DNA of 46,461 nucleotides, taken from positions 2,501 through 48,961 of the forward strand of contig CAIKTR010000245.1 of NCBI GenBank assembly GCA_903830425.1, read 5' to 3'. The position numbers were made by a program, and so were the translations under genes. The notes under the pieces are model-generated. The model saw only the letters and a program-made list of their open reading frames with translations. It was not told the origin of the DNA and ran no database searches. Shown piece after piece: positions 36,691 to 46,461 of this stretch (positions are counted from its first letter, which is position 1; every line of letters begins with the position of its first letter). The DNA is from an uncultured Opitutia bacterium. Lineage in GTDB: Bacteria; Verrucomicrobiota; Verrucomicrobiia; Opitutales; Opitutaceae.

Positions 36691-37941
36691 TCATTCGTAG
36701 CGCAACGCCACCACCGGATCGAGGCGGGACGCGCCCCACGCCGGGGCAAACCCGCTCACGATCCCCACGACGACCGAGACCGCCATGCTCACGAAGACGA
36801 GGCTGACCGAGAACTCGACCGGGAACGCGGGAAAGGCCGCGCCCACCGCGAGCACCAGCCCGTAGGTCAGCGAGAGCCCGACCAGGCCGCCGATCAGGCA
36901 GATGGCGACGGCCTCGATCAGGAACTGCAGGAGGATCGTGCGCCGCCGGGCGCCGAGCGCCTTGCGGGTGCCGATCTCCTTGGTGCGCTCCTTCACGCTC
37001 ACAAAGGTGATGTTCATGATGCCGATCGCGCCGACGAAGAGCGAGAGGCCGGTGATGAAGAGGCCCGCCATCGCGATGCCCTGCTTGATCGGGTCGAGCT
37101 GCGCCTTGATCGCGCCCTGCTCGTTGACCGAGAAGTTGTCGCGCTCGCCCGGCAGCTGCGCCCGCACGCGGCGCATCGCCCCGACCAGCTCCTCCTTCGC
37201 CTCCTCCAGCCGGCTCTTGTCGGTCACCTTCACCCGCAGCTCGGACCCGCGCCGCGTCCCAAACGCCTTGCGGAAGGACTCGAGCGGGACCACCGCCTGG
37301 TTGTCGAAGCTGAAGAGCCCGAGGAAGGAGCCCTGCTTGGTGAGCACGCCGATCACCAGATAGGGATGGCCGTTGAGAAACACCTGCTGCTCCAGGGCGG
37401 AGCGGCCCTGAAAGAGGGCCTCCGCAATGTCGAACCCGAGGACGCACACCGGCCGGCCCGAGACCTCCTCGGTGTCGTTGAAGAACCGGCCCTCCTTGAA
37501 GTCCGCGTTGACGATGCGGCTGTAGTCGGCCGTGGTGCCGAAGGTCATGACGTTGCCCACCTTGTTCTCGCCGAACTTCGCCGTCGTGCCGCGGCCGGCC
37601 ACGGGGACGGCCAGGGCCAGGAGCGAGTTCGGGCTCTGGGCGATGAGCGCGTTGAGCTTGTCGGCCTGGTCCGGCTTGATCGGCGGGCGGCCCACGTAGT
37701 TCCACCAGTCCTCCACGTTCCCCCAGGGCCACTTCTGGACGTAGAGGACGTCGTCGCCGAGCATGTTCAGGGAGTTCTGGAACCCCGTGTCGATGCCCCG
37801 GATGGCGGTGCCCATCAGGGTGACCGCGACGATGCCGATGATCACGCCCAGCGCCGTGAGCGCCGAGCGCATCTTGTTCGCGCGGATCTGCGCGAAGGCG
37901 ATGCGGAAGGACTCCGTCAGCTCGTAAAGGAGGCGCTTCAT
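36691..37941 (-). CDS. ABC transporter permease, MacB/FtsX type (first)
   Basis: A 416-residue permease of the same architecture as its downstream neighbour: N-terminal helix (about 28-48), periplasmic MacB_PCD-like domain, and three C-terminal helices with the loop KERTKEIGTRKALGARR. The two permeases are clearly related but diverged, so they may form a heterodimer with the single ATPase. It follows the ATPase gene by 13 bp. Confidence 0.9.
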   Translation of the reverse strand: MKRLLYELTESFRIAFAQIRANKMRSALTALGVIIGIVAVTLMGTAIRGIDTGFQNSLNMLGDDVLYVQKWPWGNVEDWWNYVGRPPIKPDQADKLNALIAQSPNSLLALAVPVAGRGTTAKFGENKVGNVMTFGTTADYSRIVNADFKEGRFFNDTEEVSGRPVCVLGFDIAEALFQGRSALEQQVFLNGHPYLVIGVLTKQGSFLGLFSFDNQAVVPLESFRKAFGTRRGSELRVKVTDKSRLEEAKEELVGAMRRVRAQLPGERDNFSVNEQGAIKAQLDPIKQGIAMAGLFITGLSLFVGAIGIMNITFVSVKERTKEIGTRKALGARRRTILLQFLIEAVAICLIGGLVGLSLTYGLVLAVGAAFPAFPVEFSVSLVFVSMAVSVVVGIVSGFAPAWGASRLDPVVALRYE

Positions 37942-37954
37942 GGCGGGCCAGGCC

Positions 37955-38692
37955 TCAGGCCGCGGGGCCGTCGCTCTCGATCAGCCCGTCCCGCAGGCGG
38001 ACAATGCGCCGGGCGTGGCGGGCGATGTCCTCCTCGTGCGTGACCACGATGATCGTGTTGCCCTGCTCGTAGAGCTGCTCGAAGAGCGCCATGATCTCGA
38101 CGCCGGTCTTGGAGTCGAGGTTGCCCGTCGGCTCGTCCGCCAGGATGATGGAGGGGCGGTTGACCAGCGCCCGGGCCACGGCGACGCGCTGGCGCTGGCC
38201 GCCGGACAGCTCGTTCGGCTTGTGCGTCATGCGGTCGCCCAGGCCGACATTGTGCAGGGTCTGCGCCGCGCGCTCGCGGCGGACCGCGGGGGGCAGGCCG
38301 GCGTAGATCAGGGGCAGCTCGACGTTGGCCAGCGCGGTGGAGCGCGGCAGCAGGTTGAAGGTCTGGAAGACAAAGCCGATCTCGCGGTTCCGGATGTCGG
38401 CCAGCTCGTCGTCACCCATGTGGGCGACGTTCTTGCCGTTGAACTCGTAGCGGCCCGCCGTCGGCGTATCGAGGCACCCGAGCATGTTCATCAGCGTGGA
38501 CTTGCCGGAGCCCGACGGGCCCATCACGGCCAGGTACTCGTTGCGCCGGATCTGCACGGAGACGCCGCAGAGGGCGTGGATGGTCTCGGCCCCCATCTTG
38601 TAAAGCTTGGTGACACCGGCGATGTCGATCACGAGCGGCCCGGCCGGGCGGGTGGCGCGGCCCGTGAGGTCGGGGGCAAGGGAGGGGGCCAT
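37955..38692 (-). CDS. ABC transporter ATP-binding protein, MacB/LolD type
   Basis: A 245-residue ATPase with Walker A GPSGSGKS (58-65), Q-loop [11 protein letters not shown], signature [15 protein letters not shown], Walker [13 protein letters not shown] and the H-switch VVTHEEDIA. It has a short disordered N-terminal extension (1-20). It lies between the adaptor and the two permeases; unlike classical MacB, the ATPase is a separate polypeptide. Confidence 0.92.
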   Translation of the reverse strand: MAPSLAPDLTGRATRPAGPLVIDIAGVTKLYKMGAETIHALCGVSVQIRRNEYLAVMGPSGSGKSTLMNMLGCLDTPTAGRYEFNGKNVAHMGDDELADIRNREIGFVFQTFNLLPRSTALANVELPLIYAGLPPAVRRERAAQTLHNVGLGDRMTHKPNELSGGQRQRVAVARALVNRPSIILADEPTGNLDSKTGVEIMALFEQLYEQGNTIIVVTHEEDIARHARRIVRLRDGLIESDGPAA

Positions 38693-38726
38693 GGGTGGGA
38701 GGCGGAACGCGCGGGCGCGGGTCCGG

Positions 38727-40106
38727 TTATTTCTTCTCTTCCTCTTTCTTGGGCCGCTCGATCGTGACCTTGGCGCCGTCCTTCAGCTTCCGGCTGATGG
38801 CGGCATAGCTGCCCGACACCACCTCCTCGCCGGCCTTCACCCCCTGCTTCACCTCGATCGAGGTGTTGTCGGCGATGCCGGTCTCCACCTTGCGCTGCTC
38901 CACCACCCCGCCCTTCTTGATGAAGACGACGCGGTCGAGCTTGTCCTTGTTGCGGCGGGCCTCCTCGCGCTCGCTCGCGACGTCGAGCTCGTTGCCCGAC
39001 TTCTCGCGCGCGGCCTTGGCCTTCTGCTGCTGCAGCTCCTCCGTGGTCTTGCCGCCCGAGCGGACGGTGACGCTCTGCACCGGGATCGCGACCACATCCT
39101 TGGCCGTCTGGGTCTCGATGTCCGCCACCCCGCTCATGCCGGGCCGGAGCGTGACGTCGCGGTCGGAGACGCGGATCTTGACGAGGAAGTTGGCGACCTC
39201 GTCGGTCGAGAGGGCCTGGTTGGAGCCGGAGGCGCCGCTGCCCGTGGTGATGGCCGAGCTGGAGATCTCGTAGACCGTGCCGGCGAACTTGCGGCCGGGA
39301 AACGCGTCGATCGTGAGGGCGGCATGGTCGCCGAGCTTCACGTTGACGATGTCGTTTTCGTTCACCTTCACCCGCATTTCCATGTGCGAGAGGTCGGCCA
39401 CGCGCATGATCTCGGTGCCGGCAAAGGAGCCGGTGCCGACCACGCGTTCGCCGACCTCGCTGGCCAGCGCGCTGATCGAGCCGTCCATCGGGGCGTAGAT
39501 CGTGGTCTTGTTCAGCAGGTCGTGCGCCTGGCTGAGCGCCCCCTCCGTCCGGCGGATCTGCGCCAGCGCATTGTCGTGGTTGGCCTGGGCCACCTCGAGG
39601 TTGGTCTGCGCGGCCGCATAGTCGGAATCGGACAGGAGCTGCTTGCCGAAGAGGTCCTCCGCCCGCCGGAAGTCCGCCTGCATCTTGCTCAGCTGGGCCT
39701 TGGCCTGGACGGCGCCGGCCCGGGCCGCCACCAGGTTCGCCTCCTGCTGCTCGACCTGCGCCTGGTACGTGTCGGGCTTGATCTTGACCAGCAGCGCCCC
39801 CCGCTTGACCGCCGCCCCTTCCTTGAGCGGCAGGGCGATGATCTCACCCGCCACTTCCGGGGAGATCTTCACCTCCACCTCGGGCTGCACCTTGCCGGTG
39901 GCGGTGACCAGCTGGGTGATCGTCTTCACCACCGCCTTCTCCGTCGTCACCGGCTGGCCCGGCTCGGAGTTCTTGTTCTTGTAATAGGCGCCGACGCCGA
40001 GGAGCACCACGAGCAGGGCGCTGCCCAGGAGCACCCATTTGAGCTGCTTTTTTTTCTTCGCCACCACCGGAGCGGAGGCGGGTTGGGACGGGGGGGTCTG
40101 GGTCAT
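38727..40106 (-). CDS. MacA/HlyD-type periplasmic adaptor (membrane fusion) protein
   Basis: A 459-residue adaptor with an N-terminal basic segment and one membrane anchor (about 24-41). The biotinyl-lipoyl half motif [22 protein letters not shown] (about 84-105) comes next, then a coiled-coil hairpin (about 115-195), beta-barrel and membrane-proximal domains. A Lys/Glu/Arg-rich insertion (about 360-395) is unusual. It heads the efflux operon. No outer-membrane channel gene is in the window. A C9/T6 tract lies just upstream of its ATG. Confidence 0.92.
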   Translation of the reverse strand: MTQTPPSQPASAPVVAKKKKQLKWVLLGSALLVVLLGVGAYYKNKNSEPGQPVTTEKAVVKTITQLVTATGKVQPEVEVKISPEVAGEIIALPLKEGAAVKRGALLVKIKPDTYQAQVEQQEANLVAARAGAVQAKAQLSKMQADFRRAEDLFGKQLLSDSDYAAAQTNLEVAQANHDNALAQIRRTEGALSQAHDLLNKTTIYAPMDGSISALASEVGERVVGTGSFAGTEIMRVADLSHMEMRVKVNENDIVNVKLGDHAALTIDAFPGRKFAGTVYEISSSAITTGSGASGSNQALSTDEVANFLVKIRVSDRDVTLRPGMSGVADIETQTAKDVVAIPVQSVTVRSGGKTTEELQQQKAKAAREKSGNELDVASEREEARRNKDKLDRVVFIKKGGVVEQRKVETGIADNTSIEVKQGVKAGEEVVSGSYAAISRKLKDGAKVTIERPKKEEEKK

Positions 40107-40461
40107 GAGGATCGGTGGCTGCGGTTAAAAAAGGGGGGGGGCGGAGCATCAGCTGTGCGCGCCGCGGAGGCAAGCGGTTGCGCCCGGGACGCCGCGCGGT
40201 AAAAAATGTGGAGGGGCCCACAACGGCCCCTCCACCACACACAACGGCACACGCCCAGCGTGCGCCGAAAGCCGGCCCGCCGGCCGGGTGCGACCGAGCC
40301 CGGTCGCGCGGCGGGAGCCGGGGCGGGCGGGGCGGGATCGGGCCAAGGCGGACATGGCAGGACAACACCGCCCCCCGGCCGAAAGTTACACGTATTTTTG
40401 ATGAACGGCGCGCGGGTGGGATGAACGGGGCGGCCCGGCGCCCGGCCCGGCGGGCGGGCGT
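40107..40461. other. Intergenic region between ppgK and the adaptor gene
   Basis: A 355-bp stretch without a gene. It holds the terminator at 40202-40236, a run of nine Gs after six As (40127-40141) close to the adaptor ATG, and two GATGAACGG copies (40400-40408 and 40420-40428). These repeats may belong to the adaptor promoter region. I see no open frame with coding features on either strand. Confidence 0.6.
40202..40236 (-). terminator. Intrinsic terminator after ppgK
   Basis: An 11-bp perfect stem (GTGGAGGGGCC with GGCCCCTCCAC, 6-base loop) that on the minus strand is followed by ACATTTTTTA. It lies downstream of the ppgK stop and upstream of the adaptor gene. Confidence 0.85.
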
Positions 40462-41226
40462 TCAGGCGCGCCCGCGGCCCGGGCGCACCCGGGTCCCGTG
40501 GCGCCCAAACGAGAGCGCGGCGCCGACGATCCCCGCCTCGTTCCGGAGTTTCGCCGGCACCATCCGGGCCCGCGGCTGCACGTACCGGAAAAACTTGCGG
40601 CTCTTGGCGCTCACCCCGCCGCCCACGATGATCAGCTCCGGCCAGAGCAGCTGCTCGAGGCTGCGCACGTAGTCCCCGAGCTCCCCGCCCCACTCCGCCC
40701 ACGACAGGCCGCGCCGCTTCCGCGCCGCCGACGAGACAAACCGCTCCGCCGACTTGCCGCGCCGCGGCAGGTGGCCCAGCTCCGCCGGCACGACCAGGCC
40801 GCGGTAGCACAGCGCCGAGCCGACCCCCGTGCCCAGCGTCAGCAGCAGCGTCTTGCCCTGAAAGCCGCGGCCGGCGCCAAACTGCATCTCCGCCTGCGCC
40901 GCCGCCGCCGCGTCGTTCGTCAGCGTCACGCGGCAGCCCGTCGCCCGGGTGAACAGCTTCCCGCCGTCGCAGCCGATGAACCGCGGGTGGAGATTGGCGG
41001 ACGTGCGGATGCGCGCGCCCTGGATGACCCCGGGGAAGCCAATCCCAATCGGCCCGCGCCACTTGAAATGCCGCGCGATCTCGGCCACCACCTTCGCCGT
41101 CGCCGCCGGCGTGGCCGCCGGGGAGGTCTCCACGCGAAAGCGCGGCGCCAGCAGCCGGCCCGTCCGGCAGTCAACCGGCGCCCCTTTCAGCGCCGAGCCG
41201 CCGATGTCGATGCCGAGGACTTTCAT
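40462..41226 (-). CDS. ppgK: Polyphosphate glucokinase (ROK family)
   Basis: A 254-residue ROK-family kinase. [11 protein letters not shown] (4-14) is the phosphate motif. [28 protein letters not shown] and the C-terminal [16 protein letters not shown] closely follow mycobacterial polyphosphate-glucose phosphotransferase. It phosphorylates glucose with polyphosphate and possibly ATP. The shorter length and absence of the zinc-binding ROK cysteine motif fit PpgK rather than NagC-type regulators. ATG 41226 is used; the upstream extension is Arg-rich. A strong terminator follows. Confidence 0.9.
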   Translation of the reverse strand: MKVLGIDIGGSALKGAPVDCRTGRLLAPRFRVETSPAATPAATAKVVAEIARHFKWRGPIGIGFPGVIQGARIRTSANLHPRFIGCDGGKLFTRATGCRVTLTNDAAAAAQAEMQFGAGRGFQGKTLLLTLGTGVGSALCYRGLVVPAELGHLPRRGKSAERFVSSAARKRRGLSWAEWGGELGDYVRSLEQLLWPELIIVGGGVSAKSRKFFRYVQPRARMVPAKLRNEAGIVGAALSFGRHGTRVRPGRGRA

Positions 41227-41254
41227 GCGGGCCCGAGCATGGCGCGGGGCGCGG

Positions 41255-41731
41255 TCACTGGCAATGCCCGGTTCCGTCCGCGCCGTGCGCGTGCCCGTGG
41301 CCCAGCTCCTCCGTGGTCGCCGCCCGCGCGGCCACAATTTCAACCTCAAAGGCCAGGTCCACCCCCGCCAGCGGATGGTTCGCATCCAGCGTCACGTCGT
41401 CCCCGTCAATCGCGACCACCGTGACGGTCGGCGCCTGCCGGTCCGACCCCGCCTGAAACTGCTCCCCGAGGCGCAGCTCGCCGTCGACCGGCAGCACCTG
41501 GCGCTTCACCTGCCGGACCTGGTCCGGGTCGCGCTCACCGTAGGCCTCGGCGGCCGGCACGGCCACGTCGAGCTTCGCCCCGGCCGCGGCCGCGCGCAGC
41601 CGCGTGTCGAGCCCGTCGATGATCTGGCCGGCGCCCTCCAGGTAGGTGATCGGCTCGCCGCCCGCGGAGCTGTCCAGCACCCGGCCCGCCGGGTCGCGCA
41701 GCGTGTAGTGAAAGGTGACGACTCGTCGCAT
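41255..41731 (-). CDS. FKBP-type peptidyl-prolyl isomerase, SlyD-like
   Basis: A 158-residue isomerase of the SlyD group. The FKBP part is split by an insert-in-flap chaperone domain: [16 protein letters not shown] and [17 protein letters not shown] at the N-terminus, and [18 protein letters not shown] (about 115-132) at the end. A His-rich tail ([14 protein letters not shown]) may bind nickel or other metals, as in SlyD. It is 28 bp upstream of ppgK on the same strand. Confidence 0.9.
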   Translation of the reverse strand: MRRVVTFHYTLRDPAGRVLDSSAGGEPITYLEGAGQIIDGLDTRLRAAAAGAKLDVAVPAAEAYGERDPDQVRQVKRQVLPVDGELRLGEQFQAGSDRQAPTVTVVAIDGDDVTLDANHPLAGVDLAFEVEIVAARAATTEELGHGHAHGADGTGHCQ

Positions 41732-41786
41732 GCCCCGAGTGACGGGGGGGAAGGTGGGGGTGACAAGTGCAAATCCCGCCGCCGCC

Positions 41787-44308
41787 CTAGGTCTCCTGGC
41801 GCAGCACTTCCAGCGGCGGATGGTCCACGATGCCGCGGTTCGCGACCAGTCCCGTGGTCACCGTGACGACCACGGAGGCGGCGACCGCCGTGCCGAGCAC
41901 GAGGGGCGAGAGCCGGAACGGGGTCTGGAAGACGAAATGGGCCAGCAGCGCGTTCGCCGCCACGGCGAGGCCGCCCCCGGTCACGGCCGCCAGTCCGCCC
42001 AGCACGGCGTATTCCACCAGCTGGATCTGCCGGAGCTGCCGGCGCGTGGCCCCGAGCGTGCGCAACAGCACGGTCTCCCGGATCCGCTGGTACCGCCCCG
42101 TCAGCACCGCGCCCGCCAGCACGATGACCCCGGTCACCACCGTGAAGGCCGCCATGAAGGTGACCACGAACGAGACCTTCGCGAGCAGGCCCGTGACCGT
42201 GGTGAGGAGGAGCGAGAGGTCGAGGGAGGAGATGCCGGGAAATTCCTGCGCCACCGCCCGCTGGATCCGGGCCGACTCCGCCGGCGTGGCGGCGTGCACC
42301 GCGGCAACCAGCGTCTGCGGCGCGGGCTCCAGCACCCCGGCGGGGAAGACGAGGAAGAAATTGGGCTGCAGGCGCTGCCATTCGACGTCCCGCAGGCTCG
42401 CCACGTAGGCCTCCACCGGGACGCCCTGGACGTCAAACACCAGGGAGTCGTTGAGCTGCAGCTGGAGATCCTTCGCCAGGCTGTTCTCGACCGAGACCGG
42501 CACGCGCCGCTCCCCCGGCGCCACGTGGCCGATGAACTGTCCCGCGGTGACCCGCTCGGTGTCGGTCAGCTCGCGGCGGTAGGTGGAGCGGTATTCGCGC
42601 CGCAGCGTCCAGGCGGGGATGCCGGACCGGTCGTCCTTGAGCAGGTCCTCGGCGCTCCGGCCCCGGAGCGCGGTCAGCCGCATGGTGACGATCGGCGCCA
42701 GCGCCAGCACCGGCGCGCCCTGGGCCTGCACCAGGGCGGTCAGCCGGGCGGACTGGTCCTCCTGGATGTCGAAAAACATCAGGTTGGGCCGCGCGCCGCC
42801 GCCGATGCCCACCAGCTTGTGCACCAGGGTCTGGCGCGTGAGCACCAGGGTCAGGAGCAGAAACGTGCCGAGCCCGAGCGAGAGCAGGAGCAGGACCGTG
42901 CGGTTGTTCGGGCGGTGCAGGTTGGCCAGCCCCTGCCGCCAGACATAGGGCAGCGACGGGCGCGGCCCGAAGCGGCGGGCGGCCCACGCCACCAGCTGCG
43001 CCACCCCGGCCAGCGTCCCGAACCCCGCCGCCATCATCAGGGTGAAGCCCAGGCCCGTCGTCCAGCGCCCGGTCTGCCCCACCGCAAAGCCCAGCACCGC
43101 CGCGGCCATCACGCCGAGCAGGACCAGCCGCCAGGGGTCCGCCGGCGCGGCCTCCCCCTGCGCCGAGCGGATCGCCAGCAGCGGCGACACCCGCCGGACC
43201 GCGAGCAGGGGCAGGAGCGTGAACAGCAGGCAGAGCACCAGCCCGGCCAGGGCGCCCTGCCCCACCGCCGGCCACGACACGGAAAATTCCACCGCAAACG
43301 GCAGGAAGTCCCGCAGCACCGCCGGCAGGAGGAGCTGGATCCCCACGCCGAGCACCGACCCCAGCACCGCCCCAACCGCGCCGACCCCCGCCCCCTGCAC
43401 CAGGTAGACCGCAAAGCTCGTCCGCGCGCTCGCCCCCAGGCAGCGCAGCACCGCGACCGTCGTGAGCTTCTGCCGGATGTACACGTGCATCGCGCTGGCC
43501 ACCCCCACCGCGCCGAGAAACAGCGCGACGAACCCCACCAGGCTGAGGAACGCGCCCGCGTCCTGCAGGGCGTGGCCGAGGTCGCGCTTGCGCTCCTCCA
43601 GCGTCGCATACTGCCAGCGCTGCGCGCGGAACTTCGCCTTCAGCTCCCGCACCAGCAGTTCGGGGTCGCGCGCCGCCGGCAGCTTGAAATGGGCGCGGTA
43701 GGTGAGGAACGTCTTGCCCTGCAGCAGCCCGGTCGCCTCCAGCGCCGCGCGGGGCACGTAGATCCGCGGCGAAAACAGCGCGAGGGCGGCGGACTCCCCC
43801 GGGATCTTCTGCAGCGCCCCCACCACCACAAAGCTCCCGCGCCCGATCGTCACCTCGTCCCCCACCTGCACGCCGTACTGCACCAGCAGCGTCTCCTCCA
43901 GCAGCGCCCCGCGGCCGGACGCCAGCTGCGCCCGCGCGCCCGCCGGGGTCGTGACCAGCTCGCCGTAAAACGGAAAATTGCCCTCGAGCGCCCGCACCTG
44001 CACCAGCCGGCGCTGGTTCCCGCGCGTCGGGAAGGACACCATCGTCCCGAGCGCCACCTCGTTCGCGCGCTCGCCGCCCAGCGTGCGGAAATAGGCCTCG
44101 GCCTCCGCCGGGAAGGGGGCCCGGGCGGAGAGCGTGAGGTCGGCGCCCAGCAGGGCCTTGGTCTGCTGCGCGACCGTGCGCCGGAGGTTGTCGGCCAGCG
44201 AGCCGATGCCGACCAGCGCGGCGATGCCGAGCACCACGGACAGCGACACCAGCACGAGCCGCCGCCGCGACGCGCGCGAGTCCCGCCAGGCCAGCTGCAG
44301 GATGAAGT

Positions 44309-44312
<4 letters not shown>
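41787..44312 (-). CDS. ABC transporter permease, YbbP/FtsX type
   Basis: An 841-residue permease with about ten transmembrane helices in two FtsX-like units plus two large periplasmic domains, the architecture of YbbP. N-terminal [18 protein letters not shown] is typical, as is the FtsX loop [18 protein letters not shown] near the C-terminus. ATG 44312 overlaps the stop of the ATPase gene (ATGA), so they are translationally coupled. The ATG was chosen over a long upstream extension that overlaps the ATPase. With YbbA it may handle lipids or lipoproteins; substrate unknown. Confidence 0.9.
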
Positions 44313-45010
<698 letters not shown>

Positions 45011-45076
45011 CGGAAGAGTCTGGCCATGCAACACCGGAAACGGCACGAACGCTAGCGCAAGCGGCCGTTTTCCAGC

Positions 45077-45781
45077 ATGTCGCCCCGTTTCCCCTGCCTC
45101 CTCCTCTGGCTCGCCCTCGGCGCGGCCGCGCCGGCCGCGGACGCCCCCCGCACCCTCGTGTTTTTCGGCGACAGCCTCACCGCCGGCTACGGGCTCGACG
45201 ACCCCGCCACCGAGTCCTTCCCGGCCCTGATCCAGGCCCGGATCGACGCCGCCCGCCTGCCCTGGCGCACGGTCAACGCCGGCCTCAGCGGCGAGACCAC
45301 CGCGGGCGGGCTCCGGCGCGTGGAGTGGATCCTGCGGCAGCCGGTGGCGCTCTTCGTCCTCGCCCTCGGCGGCAACGACGGCCTGCGCGGCCTCGAGCCC
45401 GCCGTCACCGCCGCCAACCTCCAGGCCATCATCGACCGCGTGCACGCCCGCTCCCCCGACGCCCGCATCGTGCTCGCCGGCCTGCAGCTGCCCCCGACGA
45501 TGGGCGAGGACTACACCCGCGCCTTCGCCGCGCTCTACCCGGCGCTCGCCGCCCGGAACCGGCTGGTGCTGGTGCCCTTTCTCCTCGAGGGCGTCGGCGG
45601 CCGGGCGGAGCTCAACCAGCCCGACGGCATCCACCCCAACGCCGAGGGCACCGCCCGGGTGGCGGCCACCCTCTGGCAGACCCTGCAGCCCCTGCTCGGT
45701 CCCGCACCAGCCCCCGCGGACCAGCCGGCGCCGCCGCCCGCGCCGGGGAACAAACTTGCCTCCCCGCGGGTCCCGCGTTGA
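45077..45781 (+). CDS. tesA: SGNH-hydrolase, TesA-type arylesterase/lysophospholipase
   Basis: A 234-residue secreted esterase. A signal peptide (about 1-22) is followed by the nucleophile block GDSLTAGYG (Ser33), the oxyanion block GGNDGLRG (Asn100) and the catalytic DGIHPN (Asp183, His186). TesA hydrolyses acyl-CoA, esters and lysophospholipids in the periplasm. A Pro/Ala-rich tail (about 208-234) extends beyond the family core. The divergent ybbA-ybbP neighbours match the E. coli order. Confidence 0.92.
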   Translation: MSPRFPCLLLWLALGAAAPAADAPRTLVFFGDSLTAGYGLDDPATESFPALIQARIDAARLPWRTVNAGLSGETTAGGLRRVEWILRQPVALFVLALGGNDGLRGLEPAVTAANLQAIIDRVHARSPDARIVLAGLQLPPTMGEDYTRAFAALYPALAARNRLVLVPFLLEGVGGRAELNQPDGIHPNAEGTARVAATLWQTLQPLLGPAPAPADQPAPPPAPGNKLASPRVPR

Positions 45782-45810
45782 ATTCCCACCCAATCAATCA
45801 TCCCAACCCC

Positions 45811-46203
45811 ATGAAAAATATCCTCATCGCCCTCCTCTCCCTCTCCGCCGTCTCGTTCTCCTTCGCCGGCGGCGAAGGCTGCAAGGACAAGGCCAAGTGC
45901 GACGACAAGGACACCAAAGCCTGCTGCAAGCAGGACGCCAAGGCCTGCGCCGACAAGGACGCCAAGGCCTGCTGCAAGCAGGACACCAAGGCCTGCAAGA
46001 ACATGGACGCGAAAGCCTGCGCCGACAAAGACGCCAAGGCGTGCTGCAAACAGGACGCCAAGGCTTGTGCTGGCAAGGATGCGAAGGCCTGCGCCAACAA
46101 GGACGCCAAGAGCTGCCCTGCCAAGGATGCCAAGGCTTGTGCCAACAAGGACGCCAAGGCCTGCGCCGATGCCAAAAGCTGCAAGGCCACGGAGAGCAAG
46201 TAA
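45811..46203 (+). CDS. Secreted Cys/Lys octapeptide-repeat protein
   Basis: A 130-residue protein. A signal peptide (about 1-19, ending SFAGG) is followed by a segment with KAKCDD and then eleven 8-residue repeats of the pattern xKDAKACx (about 33-120), each 24 bp in DNA. Every unit carries one or two Cys and the mature part is very rich in Lys, Asp and Ala. The repeats suggest metal binding, disulfide bonding or an exported RiPP-like product; I recognise no named family. It starts 29 bp after tesA and is followed by tandem terminators. Confidence 0.85.
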   Translation: MKNILIALLSLSAVSFSFAGGEGCKDKAKCDDKDTKACCKQDAKACADKDAKACCKQDTKACKNMDAKACADKDAKACCKQDAKACAGKDAKACANKDAKSCPAKDAKACANKDAKACADAKSCKATESK

Positions 46204-46213
46204 CCCCGCCCTC

Positions 46214-46243
46214 GCCGGGCGGTGATCCACCGCCCGCTTTTTT
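46214..46243 (+). terminator. Terminator 1 after the Cys-repeat gene
   Basis: CGGGCGGTG (46216-46224) pairs with CACCGCCCG (46228-46236) around loop ATC, followed by CTTTTTT. Confidence 0.92.
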
Positions 46244-46244
46244 G

Positions 46245-46274
46245 ACCCGCTTCCTCCTCGGAAGCGGGTTTTTT
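46245..46274 (+). terminator. Terminator 2 after the Cys-repeat gene
   Basis: ACCCGCTTCC (46245-46254) pairs with GGAAGCGGGT (46260-46269), followed by a T run. It stands directly behind terminator 1 and separates the gene from the convergent partial gene. Confidence 0.88.
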
Positions 46275-46326
46275 ATTGGGCGAGCCCGGATGAGCCCGCG
46301 GGGCCGCCGGCCGACCGGGAGCCGCT

Positions 46327-46461
46327 TCAGTAACGCCCGTACTGGTCCACCAGCTCGCGCAGCAGGGCCACGTGCGCCGCCGGGGTGTCCGGGGCGATTG
46401 CGCAGGCGGTGCTCAGGATGAACCCGCGGGCGGTCATGCCGATCTCCAGCCGCGCGAGCAC
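46327..46461 (-). CDS. Uroporphyrinogen decarboxylase family protein, C-terminal fragment
   Basis: The last 44 residues of a minus-strand gene that extends beyond the window. The segment includes GFILSTACAIAPDTP and ends in LRELVDQYGRY and TGA. This closely follows the C-terminal part of UroD/URO-D-like methyltransferases, whose GGFILxxGCAIPPDTP region is well conserved. Whether it is HemE itself or a corrinoid methyltransferase cannot be told from this fragment. Confidence 0.65.
   Translation of the reverse strand: MLARLEIGMTARGFILSTACAIAPDTPAAHVALLRELVDQYGRY

Noticed and set aside
45811-46203. Tandem 24-bp repeats as a CRISPR array
   Set aside because: Units are contiguous without spacers and encode an in-frame repeat protein with signal peptide.

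Overview
The window is a chromosomal stretch of a GC-rich, Gram-negative bacterium. Outer-membrane biology is implied by heptose activation (rfaE2), a MacAB-type efflux set and a lipoprotein. The gene set (xylFGH, FloA/NfeD, short manA, an oversized adenylate kinase, MacAB with two separate permeases, polyphosphate glucokinase) and the very high GC coding style fit Verrucomicrobiota, most likely an Opitutaceae relative. That placement is inference from gene content; no rRNA is present to confirm it. No phage, insertion sequence, CRISPR array or tRNA was recognised. Almost all genes are ordinary chromosomal ones, packed in short operons with 4-bp stop/start overlaps.

Layout. 1-888: about 890 bp without a convincing gene. 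The first 540 bp are mid-GC and carry a tmRNA-tag-like string on the minus strand; the rest is an AT-rich leader with several inverted repeats in front of accB. 889-2824: accB-accC (acetyl-CoA carboxylase). 2891-4960, minus: rfaE2-purN-prmA. 5032-8728: xylFGH sugar ABC transporter. 8732-12248, minus: manA, an AsmA-like membrane protein, grpE, dnaJ. 12352-15713: ftsK and a RodZ-like protein. 15747-17773, minus: nfeD-floA-coiled-coil membrane protein (membrane microdomain operon). 17926-18849: aldose epimerase-like. 18882-20682: PhyH-type dioxygenase divergent from an AraC regulator. 20748-23566: tatA, Smr protein and a phosphodiesterase lipoprotein (overlapping), then two small membrane proteins. 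23647-25680, minus: ECF sigma factor, membrane-bound probable anti-sigma, PDZ protein. 25800-28318: a small membrane protein, a divergent LysR regulator and an MFS transporter. 28320-30863: U32 peptidase (RlhA-like). 30873-34015, minus: sigma-54 response regulator and histidine kinase. 34180-35412: extended nucleoside monophosphate kinase. 35439-40106, minus: MacA-like adaptor, ATPase, two permeases. 40462-41731, minus: polyphosphate glucokinase and SlyD-like isomerase, two separate genes. 41787-45781: ybbP-ybbA divergent from tesA. 45811-46203: a secreted Cys/Lys octapeptide-repeat protein followed by tandem terminators. 46327-46461, minus: the C-terminus of a uroporphyrinogen-decarboxylase-family protein that runs off the window.

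Working together: xylFGH, the epimerase, ppgK and manA point to a sugar-using lifestyle. ftsK/rodZ, nfeD/floA and the ECF-PDZ operon concern envelope shape and homeostasis. The most unusual items are the repeat-rich Cys protein, the kinase with a roughly 145-residue C-terminal extension, the ECF operon with a PDZ-only periplasmic protein, the strong out-of-frame start signal just upstream of ftsK, and the unassigned first 540 bp.
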